A DNA stretch of 5,826 bases from Chloroflexota bacterium (GTDB taxonomy: Bacteria > Chloroflexota > Anaerolineae > Anaerolineales > Villigracilaceae), in NCBI GenBank assembly GCA_016875755.1, contig VGOX01000160.1:1-5826 (forward strand), given 5' to 3'. The position numbers and the translations under genes are program-made. Under the pieces are notes generated by a model that was not told where the DNA came from, made no database searches, and was given only the letters and a program-made list of their open reading frames with translations. Positions 1 through 4,614 of the stretch are shown here, piece by piece. Each line of letters starts with the position of its first letter. The stretch's first letter is position 1.

Positions 1-661
1 TCACATTATCACGCCCAAGGCGGTAGAACTCCATGATGGTGCGCGTCAATTCCTTGCGCCCCGAAATGATGCCCGCCCCAAAGACTTTGAAGCGGTTGTC
101 CTGTACGATCAGACCGAATTCGGTGCTGTACCAGGCCAACCGCTTGATGACTTCGCGCTCTTCCGTTGTCGCTTTCATGTATGCGGGTGCAAACTTATCC
201 TCGATATCCGCATAGAACTTTTGCGTGAGGAATGGCAGATGCCCGAAAATGTCGTGAAACATATCAGGCTCGGGCGTAAACTCCATCTGGTCGCGGGTGC
301 GTAAATAATCGGTAATGAGGAAAATGCGCTGTGCGAACTTCTTGTACCAATCATCGGCGAGAGTGTAGCGCACCACCGTCCGCTCGATGTGCCAGCCCGA
401 GCGCGGCGTGATGCGGTCATTCAAATGCGCCACAGTCGAAATGCCTTTCGGGTCAAGCTGTAACAACTCCATGCCCGTTTTCCATTCCTGGCAAATATGC
501 TCCAGCAAGTACGGCTGATGCACCCCCGCGAACAAGTCTGCCCAAATGGCATGTTGTTCCTTCGAAAACTCGATCTCCTGATTCTCGGCGGAATATTCCT
601 GCGAGGGATCAATGTGCTGTGCGGCGATGTCTCCTGTGTAGTTTGGTACAGTCTGATTCAT
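1..661 (-). CDS. phhA: Aromatic amino acid hydroxylase (phenylalanine 4-hydroxylase type), C-terminus cut by window edge
   Basis: The reverse strand is open from an ATG at 661 to the window edge, giving 220 residues and no stop. The product matches the catalytic domain of pterin-dependent aromatic amino acid hydroxylases, which use O2, non-heme Fe(II) and a tetrahydropterin, typically to convert phenylalanine to tyrosine in the cytosol. The iron-ligand motif EPDMFHDIFGHLPFL lies at about residues 131-145, with H136 and H141, and the third ligand is E181 in YSTEFGLI. These positions nearly match H138, H143 and E184 of the Chromobacterium enzyme. No N-terminal ACT domain is present, as in bacterial monomeric forms. 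By comparison with that roughly 297-residue enzyme, several tens of C-terminal residues are missing. AGGTG lies just upstream of the ATG. The neighbouring pterin genes suggest who makes its cofactor. Substrate (Phe, Tyr or Trp) cannot be fixed from sequence; phenylalanine is most likely. Confidence 0.93.
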   Translation of the reverse strand, partial: MNQTVPNYTGDIAAQHIDPSQEYSAENQEIEFSKEQHAIWADLFAGVHQPYLLEHICQEWKTGMELLQLDPKGISTVAHLNDRITPRSGWHIERTVVRYTLADDWYKKFAQRIFLITDYLRTRDQMEFTPEPDMFHDIFGHLPFLTQKFYADIEDKFAPAYMKATTEEREVIKRLAWYSTEFGLIVQDNRFKVFGAGIISGRKELTRTIMEFYRLGRDNV

Positions 662-706
662 GGTCACCTTTACACCTTTCTGAGTTGGGGTTGAAAAGAC
701 CAAATA

Positions 707-735
707 ATCGTATCACCTTCAAAAAACGAAGTCAA
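707..735 (-). promoter_or_regulatory. Sigma70-type promoter for the hydroxylase gene
   Basis: Reading the minus strand, TTGACT (735-730) is followed after exactly 17 bases by TACGAT (712-707). A TG sits one base before the -10 box (715-714), making an extended -10. Transcription would start near 700 and leave a 5' leader of about 40 bases containing AAGGTG near the ATG at 661. Both boxes differ from consensus at few positions, so this is one of the better promoter matches in the window. Confidence 0.65.
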
Positions 736-765
736 GAACAGGATAAAGTTGGTCGTATTTGAAAA

Positions 766-774
766 TGATACAAT
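766..774 (+). promoter_or_regulatory. Extended -10 promoter for the reductase gene, predicted leaderless start
   Basis: TGATACAAT is an extended -10 element (TG-N-TACAAT, -10 hexamer at 769-774). No good -35 box is seen at 16-18 bases, which extended -10 promoters tolerate. A start about 7 bases after the hexamer falls on the A of the ATG at 781, and no Shine-Dalgarno precedes that ATG. The mRNA is therefore predicted to be leaderless. It is divergent from the hydroxylase promoter, with the two -10 boxes about 57 bases apart. Confidence 0.55.
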
Positions 775-780
775 CGCCGC

Positions 781-1503
781 ATGAACGATTTGCAAGGGAA
801 GACCATTCTCGTTACAGGCGCCGCCCGACGGGTGGGACGTCTCTTCGCCCTCGCATGCGGACGTGCGGGTGCGGATGTCATCCTCCATCATGGACATTCA
901 CATCAAGAAGCAGAATCTGTGCGGGACGAAATCGCCTCACTCGGACCTCAAGCCTGGGTACTCGCTGCTGACCTCTCCCACGCGGATGAAGTTTCTCAAT
1001 TAATCGGACGCGCCAATGAACTGAGCCCGTTGTATGGGTTGGTCAACAGCGCCGCCATCTTCGAGCCGCTATCCATGCCAGACACCACACTCGACGATTG
1101 GAATCGCCATCTGAGTATCAATCTCACCGCACCGTTTTTGCTTAGTCAGGCATTTGCCAAACAGACGGGTGCAGGGCGCATCGTCAACATTCTCGATTGG
1201 CGGGCATTGCGTCCGGACGCAGACCACTTCCCTTACACCGTTACAAAATCCGCATTGGCGGCGATGACGAAATCACTGGCAATCGCGCTCGCGCCCAACA
1301 TCACCGTCAACGGGCTGGCGCTGGGAGCCATCCTGCCGCCTGCGGATGGTTCATCAGCGAATGAAAAAATCATCGAAGCAGTCCCAGCCAAACGGTGGAG
1401 CGAAGCGCAGGAAGTAGAAGATGCGCTATTATTTTTATTGGCAGGTCCAGCCTATATCACAGGTGAGATCATCCACCTCGACGGCGGCAGGCATTTGGTG
1501 TAG
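781..1503 (+). CDS. folM: Pteridine reductase / FolM-like short-chain dehydrogenase
   Basis: This is a 240-residue cytosolic Rossmann-fold oxidoreductase of the SDR family. TGAARRVG (12-19) is the nucleotide-binding loop in the TGxxxRxG form typical of NADPH-using pteridine reductases. LHHGHS (35-40) resembles the LHYHRS segment of PTR1. NSAA lies at 89-92, and the catalytic set is D139 (NILDW), Y152 and K156. Aspartate where ordinary SDRs have serine is a known PTR1/FolM feature. The C-terminus LDGGRHLV closely matches the LDGGRHLR end of E. coli FolM. The likely reaction is NADPH reduction of dihydropterins or dihydromonapterin to the tetrahydro form, possibly also dihydrofolate. Placement between a pterin-dependent hydroxylase and folB/folK supports this. 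No dihydrofolate reductase gene is visible here. The precise substrate is inferred, and a generic SDR is the fallback. Confidence 0.85.
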   Translation: MNDLQGKTILVTGAARRVGRLFALACGRAGADVILHHGHSHQEAESVRDEIASLGPQAWVLAADLSHADEVSQLIGRANELSPLYGLVNSAAIFEPLSMPDTTLDDWNRHLSINLTAPFLLSQAFAKQTGAGRIVNILDWRALRPDADHFPYTVTKSALAAMTKSLAIALAPNITVNGLALGAILPPADGSSANEKIIEAVPAKRWSEAQEVEDALLFLLAGPAYITGEIIHLDGGRHLV

Positions 1504-1507
1504 AACG

Positions 1508-1559
1508 GACGATAGACGATGGACGACGGACGATGGTCCATCGTCTATCGTCTATCGTC
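1508..1559. repeat. Heptamer-repeat hairpin between the reductase and folB
   Basis: Four head-to-tail heptamers (GACGATA, GACGATG, GACGACG, GACGATG at 1508-1535) are followed, after GTC, by three inverted heptamers (CATCGTC, TATCGTC, TATCGTC at 1539-1559). Bases 1515-1535 pair with 1539-1559, with one C/A mismatch and two G-U pairs, around a very small loop. No T-run follows on either strand, so it is not a standard intrinsic terminator. Similar GACGATR arrays are, to my recollection, common between genes in Chloroflexota. The element could mark an attenuation or mRNA-processing point within the operon. Confidence 0.8.
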
Positions 1560-1583
1560 ATAAACAAAACTGCAGGAGATCCT

Positions 1584-1940
1584 ATGGACAAAGTATTTAT
1601 CAAAGATTTATTGGTGCGCGGCATTATCGGTATTCGCGAGTGGGAGCGGGAGAAGGAGCAGGATATTCTCATCAACGTGACGATCTACACTGACACGATC
1701 CGCGCTGCCGAAACGGACGACATCAACGACTGCGTGGATTACAGCGCATTGGCGAAGAAAGTGCAAACACATGCCGAAACCGCGCAACGGTTGACGGTGG
1801 AAGCGCTGGCAAATGACCTTGCGAGAATTTGTCTCGAAGAGAATTTGGTGAAGAAGGTTGTGGTACGTGTTGAGAAGCCTGGCGCGGTGCGCTTCGCCAA
1901 ATCGGTTGGGGTGGAGGTTGAGCGCAAACGTGGCGAATGA
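1584..1940 (+). CDS. folB: Dihydroneopterin aldolase
   Basis: FolB converts 7,8-dihydroneopterin to 6-hydroxymethyl-7,8-dihydropterin plus glycolaldehyde in folate synthesis, and some family members also epimerise. The 118-residue length is typical. Family motifs run in order: N-terminal VFIKDLLVRGIIGIREWERE with E21, then VDYSAL with Y53, then TVEALAND with E73, and VRVEKPGAV with the catalytic-lysine candidate K98. These correspond to E22, Y54, E74 and K100 of the S. aureus enzyme. The start at 1584 is chosen because AGGAG (1574-1578) precedes it by five bases. A longer in-frame start at 1533 would translate the hairpin repeat and lacks family similarity. folK overlaps its end. A FolX-type dihydroneopterin-triphosphate epimerase is a related alternative. 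Confidence 0.92.
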   Translation: MDKVFIKDLLVRGIIGIREWEREKEQDILINVTIYTDTIRAAETDDINDCVDYSALAKKVQTHAETAQRLTVEALANDLARICLEENLVKKVVVRVEKPGAVRFAKSVGVEVERKRGE

Positions 1941-2406
1941 ATTGCATCACGTATATCTTGACCTCGGCTCGAATGTAGAGGCTGAGAATAATCTTCCGAG
2001 GGCAGTGGAATTTTTGCGAGAAGCGGGAATCGTGGACTCGGTTTCGTCCGTTTGGGAGACGGAGTCTGTTGGCTATGATGGGCCAAATTTTTTGAACGCC
2101 TGTGTGTTGATGCGCTCGCCGCTTTCCCCTGCTGAGTTCAAGGAACAGGTCATCCGCCCGATCGAATCAAAAATGGGACGCGTACGCGGAAAAGATAAGA
2201 ACGCGCCGCGTCCCATTGATATTGATATTGTGTTATTTAACGAAACTCCGCACAATGCACAGACGTGGGAACATGCCTTTGTCATCGTGCCATTGGCGGA
2301 GTTGCTGCCGAATTTCTGTCACCCAATTTTGGGGGCGAGTCTGTCGCTGGTGGCTGGGCAGGTGCAGGTGTGGATCAAGAAGCGCGAAGACGTGGTTATA
2401 TCCTGA
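1930..2406 (+). CDS. folK: 2-amino-4-hydroxy-6-hydroxymethyldihydropteridine diphosphokinase (HPPK)
   Basis: FolK transfers pyrophosphate from ATP to the FolB product, giving the substrate for dihydropteroate synthase. Visible motifs are YLDLGSN (9-15), VWETESVGYDGPNFLNA (41-57), GRVRGKDKNAPRPIDIDI (83-100) with Mg-binding D96 and D98 (D95/D97 in E. coli), and HAFVIVPLAELLP (115-127). The GTG at 1930 is chosen because it gives the canonical N-terminus MANELHHVYLDLGSN and overlaps folB by 11 bases, with GGAGG (1913-1917) upstream; extending to 1858 only adds out-of-frame folB sequence. The segment between DIDI and HAFV is about ten residues shorter than usual and ends in PHN rather than PHPR. 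The arginine normally before the AFVL strand appears to be histidine. The gene is probably co-transcribed with folB. Confidence 0.9.
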   Translation: MANELHHVYLDLGSNVEAENNLPRAVEFLREAGIVDSVSSVWETESVGYDGPNFLNACVLMRSPLSPAEFKEQVIRPIESKMGRVRGKDKNAPRPIDIDIVLFNETPHNAQTWEHAFVIVPLAELLPNFCHPILGASLSLVAGQVQVWIKKREDVVIS

Positions 2407-3031
2407 GCGGTTCCGCGCCGCGATTCAAGTGATCCAAAAATTCCTGCCGCGTGTTGATGCTTTTGCGGAAACTGCCGAGCATGGCGGAGGTGGTCATACG
2501 GGCATCGTGCTTTTTTACGCCGCGCATCATAGCGCATAAATGCAAGCCTTCGACTACAACCGCCACGCCCTGCGGATTGAGCAGGTCGTGCAGAAAATCT
2601 GCGATCTGACGGGTCATGCGTTCCTGCACTTGCAGGCGGCGGGCGAACATATCCACAATGCGGGGAATTTTCGAGAGACCGATCACTTGTCCGCTGGGGA
2701 TGTAGGCGACGTGGGCGCGTCCCATGAATGGCAGCATGTGATGCTCGCACAGACTGAAATATTCGATATCGCGCACAATGACCATGTCATCATAGGTGAC
2801 GTTGAAGATCGCGCCGTTTACGAGTTTATGCACATCGGTGCGATAGCCGCTGAGCAGTTCGGGGTACATGCGTGCAACGCGCTTGGGTGTGTTTTGCAAA
2901 CCTTCGCGGTCGGGGTTTTCGCCGAACGCCGTGAGCATGGCACGCACGGAATTTTCGATGGCTGCGGTGTCGATGTCTTCGTTGAAGGTTGGGCGCTCAT
3001 CGAAATCTTCGTTCAATTCAGGATTGTTCAT
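2396..3031 (-). CDS. folE: GTP cyclohydrolase I (type IA)
   Basis: FolE converts GTP to 7,8-dihydroneopterin triphosphate plus formate, the first step of both folate and tetrahydropterin synthesis. The protein has 211 residues. The zinc-site sequence SLCEHHMLPF gives C95, H97 and H98, and LCAMMRGV gives C166, matching C110, H112, H113 and C181 of E. coli. Other family blocks are DREGLQNTPKRVARMY (41-56), GLSKIPRIV (118-126) and QERMTRQIADFL (136-147). The acidic N-terminal tail (about 1-20) is not conserved. The ATG at 3031 has GGAG about seven bases upstream. Transcription converges on folK and the two stop regions overlap by 11 bases, leaving no room for a separate terminator. It feeds FolB and FolK and, through the reductase, perhaps the hydroxylase. 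Confidence 0.97.
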   Translation of the reverse strand: MNNPELNEDFDERPTFNEDIDTAAIENSVRAMLTAFGENPDREGLQNTPKRVARMYPELLSGYRTDVHKLVNGAIFNVTYDDMVIVRDIEYFSLCEHHMLPFMGRAHVAYIPSGQVIGLSKIPRIVDMFARRLQVQERMTRQIADFLHDLLNPQGVAVVVEGLHLCAMMRGVKKHDARMTTSAMLGSFRKSINTRQEFLDHLNRGAEPLRI

Positions 3032-3064
3032 TTATTTCTCCGTCATCCATATTGAGGTTTTCCG

Positions 3065-3070
3065 ATTGTA
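3065..3070 (-). promoter_or_regulatory. -10 box for folE
   Basis: The minus strand reads GATACAATCG, with TACAAT at 3070-3065. Transcription would start near 3058, leaving a leader of about 27 bases that carries the GGAG ribosome site. No convincing -35 box is seen. The same GATACAATCG string is found at the reductase promoter. Confidence 0.4.
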
Positions 3071-3094
3071 TCTGATTTGCGAAAATCGGCAGGG

Positions 3095-3100
3095 TACAAT
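3095..3100 (+). promoter_or_regulatory. -10 box for the glycine-zipper membrane protein gene
   Basis: TACAAT at 3095-3100 is followed by TGCGGCGC. A start near 3107 would leave a leader of about 25 bases with AAGGA (3118-3122) nine bases before the ATG at 3132. The -35 region is poor. It is divergent from the folE promoter, and CCGATT (3062-3067) and AATCGG (3084-3089) form a spaced dyad across the shared region. Confidence 0.4.
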
Positions 3101-3131
3101 TGCGGCGCAAATCAACCAAGGAAAAACAAAA

Positions 3132-3587
3132 ATGTCAGATCAATCGCTTTATGTAAAAAGCAGTCTCTTCGGCGGTCTGTTGGGAATCTTCTTCGGTGCG
3201 GTCCTCGGCGCGGTGACAGGTGCGCTCAGCGCCAGTTGGAGCGGCGTGCAATTCGGCGCACTGTGGGGCATCGCATTCGGCGTGTTAACAGGCGCACTCA
3301 CAGGTGCGCTCACCGTCCGCACGGCAGGGACGACAGGCGGCGTGAGCACGGGCGCATACACAGGCATGCTTTTCGGCGCACTGCTCGGCATGCTGGGAGT
3401 CTTCATCCCTGAGGCGTTTCGCGCCAGTGTTTTAGCGTTGGATATTCTCATCCTGACCGTCATCATGCAGGGGCGTTTCGAGATGGTCGTGCTGCTGATG
3501 TTCCTGCTTTCGATCATCGGTACGGCGGTGGGAGCCTGGGTCGGCGGGCGGAATTTGGCGGCACGGAATCTACATACCGCAAAATAA
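3132..3587 (+). CDS. Small glycine-zipper-rich integral membrane protein, function unknown
   Basis: I do not recognise this 151-residue protein as a named family. It is strongly hydrophobic, with about five likely membrane segments near residues 11-33, 38-61, 70-92, 97-113 and 117-138. The first three are built from repeated small-residue patterns (FGGLLGIFFGAVLGAVTGAL, FGALWGIAFGVLTGALTGAL, TGMLFGALLGMLG). They resemble glycine-zipper or GxxxG helix-packing repeats of about 27 residues and suggest internal duplication. The last two segments are more ordinary. No catalytic motif or signal peptidase site stands out. The start at 3132 has AAGGA nine bases upstream and begins with a short polar tail; longer in-frame extensions run into antisense folE. 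It may assemble or oligomerise in the membrane; any role is a guess. Confidence 0.75.
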   Translation: MSDQSLYVKSSLFGGLLGIFFGAVLGAVTGALSASWSGVQFGALWGIAFGVLTGALTGALTVRTAGTTGGVSTGAYTGMLFGALLGMLGVFIPEAFRASVLALDILILTVIMQGRFEMVVLLMFLLSIIGTAVGAWVGGRNLAARNLHTAK

Positions 3588-3600
3588 CTCGTGATAGCAA

Positions 3601-3628
3601 TTGACAGTAAGAAGTCGTATCCTGTAAA
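3601..3628 (+). promoter_or_regulatory. Sigma70-type promoter for the TspO-like gene
   Basis: A perfect TTGACA (3601-3606) is followed after 16 bases by TGTAAA (3623-3628), a four-of-six -10 match. The start would lie near 3635, downstream of an in-frame ATG at 3628. This supports the later ATG at 3664, which has GGAGG at 3654-3658. Confidence 0.55.
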
Positions 3629-3663
3629 TGTCTCTGCAACACAAATTTGAATTGGAGGACTTC

Positions 3664-4419
3664 ATGTCAAAAGACTCGGTACGTCAATTACTTAATGCGC
3701 TCTCTGTAGCGCTTGCCCTTGCGGTCAACATCCTCGCCAGCACCCTGCCCCTCAACGGACAGAACACAGGCGAAATTTCAGACCGCTTCCTCGTGTATTT
3801 CGTCCCTGCGGGTTATGTCTTCGCCATTTGGGGCGTCATCTATATCGGCTGGATCGCCTTCGCGCTCTTTCAATATCGCGCCGCTGAAAAGGAAAGTCCA
3901 CGCCTGCGGAAGTTGGGCTATGCCTTCGCCCTGAGCGGAGTCTTCAACGCCGCGTGGTTATTCTGCTGGCATTACAACGCCTTCGGCTTGAGCGTGATCG
4001 TCATGCTTGCCTTGCTTGCCACACTGATCGTCAGCTACCTGCGTTTGAACGTGGGTCTCACGCCCGTGAGCACCGCCGAAAAATGGAGCGTGGATATTCC
4101 CTTCAGCGTGTATCTCGGCTGGGTCAGTGTTGCCACCATCGCCAACATCACCGACTATCTCTACCTGATCAACTGGGACGGCTTCGGCATCGCACCGCAG
4201 GTTTGGGCGGTCATCATGTTGGTGGTCGCCAGCGTCGTCGGGCTGTTGATGACCCTCACCCGCCGCGACTCTGCGTATACCTTCGTCTTCGTCTGGTCGT
4301 TCATTGGCATTGCCATGAAACAAGCCGCCGAACCGTTGGTCGCCAACAGTGCCTGGGCCGCGGCAATTGTCGCATTGGGATTGGCGGTGTATAGCATCAT
4401 CCAACGCAGACGAGGTTAA
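3664..4419 (+). CDS. Tryptophan-rich TspO/MBR-related membrane protein
   Basis: This 251-residue polytopic membrane protein resembles the tryptophan-rich sensory protein / TspO-MBR group. TspO proteins bind porphyrins and other hydrophobic ligands in the membrane and influence tetrapyrrole and stress responses. Features include YVFAIWGVIYIGW (51-63), FNAAWLFCWHYN (94-105) and PFSVYLGWVSVATIANIT (146-163), with many tryptophans near helix ends. Seven or eight membrane segments are visible (about 8-27, 44-70, 82-104, 107-126, 145-166, 178-198, 204-221, 228-246), more than the five of classical TspO of about 160 residues, so this is the longer family branch. GGAGG with good spacing fixes the start at 3664 rather than 3628. 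It has its own promoter and a palindromic repeat begins directly after its TAA. Ligand and role are unknown. Confidence 0.8.
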   Translation: MSKDSVRQLLNALSVALALAVNILASTLPLNGQNTGEISDRFLVYFVPAGYVFAIWGVIYIGWIAFALFQYRAAEKESPRLRKLGYAFALSGVFNAAWLFCWHYNAFGLSVIVMLALLATLIVSYLRLNVGLTPVSTAEKWSVDIPFSVYLGWVSVATIANITDYLYLINWDGFGIAPQVWAVIMLVVASVVGLLMTLTRRDSAYTFVFVWSFIGIAMKQAAEPLVANSAWAAAIVALGLAVYSIIQRRRG

Positions 4420-4566
4420 TGTCATTACGAGGGCGGTTTTGTTCTTGCCCGAAGTAATCTCCCCAAAGCTAAAGATTGCTTCGCCGCCAAAAAACAAGAG
4501 CGGTCGCTCGCACGCGTGCCTGCGCACTGCGTCTTCGCGCAGCGAACGGCGGTACAGGCAATGACA
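4420..4566. repeat. Palindromic intergenic repeat, copy 1 (MITE-like, 147 bp)
   Basis: It begins TGTCATTACGAGG directly after the TAA of the TspO-like gene and ends AATGACA, giving inverted ends. An inner dyad pairs CGAAGTAATCT with AGATTGCTTCG. The blocks TTGTTCTT, CCGAAG, AGATTGC and CAAGAGC are shared with copy 2 at 5431. Near its right end it carries about 45 extra GC-rich bases, including a small hairpin (CTGCG/CGCAG), absent from copy 2. No transposase is encoded and no target duplication is clear. It resembles the widespread TGTCATTGCGAG-type repeats of bacterial intergenic regions. Confidence 0.8.
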
Positions 4567-4588
4567 TGAAAATCAAAAGTGGTAAGAT
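4561..4588 (+). promoter_or_regulatory. Promoter of the exonuclease-WYL gene, -35 inside the repeat end
   Basis: ATGACA (4561-4566), five of six matches to the -35 consensus, is the terminal inverted end of repeat copy 1. After 16 bases comes TAAGAT (4583-4588), with TG at 4580-4581 making an extended -10. The predicted start is near 4595. This supports the ATG at 4615 over an in-frame GTG at 4579, which lies inside the promoter. Confidence 0.55.
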
Positions 4589-4589
4589 T

Positions 4590-4610
4590 GGCGCACTCAC
4601 AAGGTGCGCC
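4590..4610 (+). promoter_or_regulatory. Perfect dyad over transcription start and Shine-Dalgarno of the exonuclease-WYL gene
   Basis: GGCGCAC (4590-4596) and GTGCGCC (4604-4610) form a perfect 7-base inverted repeat around TCACAAG. The Shine-Dalgarno AAGGTG (4601-4606), eight bases before the ATG at 4615, lies partly in the loop and partly in the right arm. It could be an operator just downstream of the promoter or an RNA hairpin that hides the ribosome site. Confidence 0.45.
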
Positions 4611-4614
4611 AATT

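Noticed and set aside
1508..1559. Considered as a CRISPR array or an intrinsic terminator
   Set aside because: The units are only seven bases with no unique spacers, and no T-run follows the hairpin on either strand.
1533..1583. Upstream start for folB
   Set aside because: It would translate the heptamer hairpin; AGGAG precedes the ATG at 1584 and the FolB family begins there.
1858..1929. Upstream start for folK
   Set aside because: The extra residues are folB sequence in another frame. HPPK begins near LDLGSN, which fits the GTG at 1930.
2540..3055. 171-residue plus-strand frame opposite folE
   Set aside because: folE on the minus strand carries all zinc and catalytic motifs; the plus frame has no family similarity.
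3628..3663. Upstream ATG for the TspO-like gene
   Set aside because: It sits at the -10 box and has no ribosome site, whereas 3664 has GGAGG with good spacing.
3958..4527. Long minus-strand reading frame opposite the TspO-like gene
   Set aside because: It is antisense to a well-supported membrane protein gene, has no recognisable domain, and its composition (rich in D, G, H) is typical of a shadow frame. It also runs into the palindromic repeat.
4579..4614. GTG start for the exonuclease-WYL gene
   Set aside because: It lies within the promoter, before the predicted transcription start; the ATG at 4615 has a proper ribosome site.
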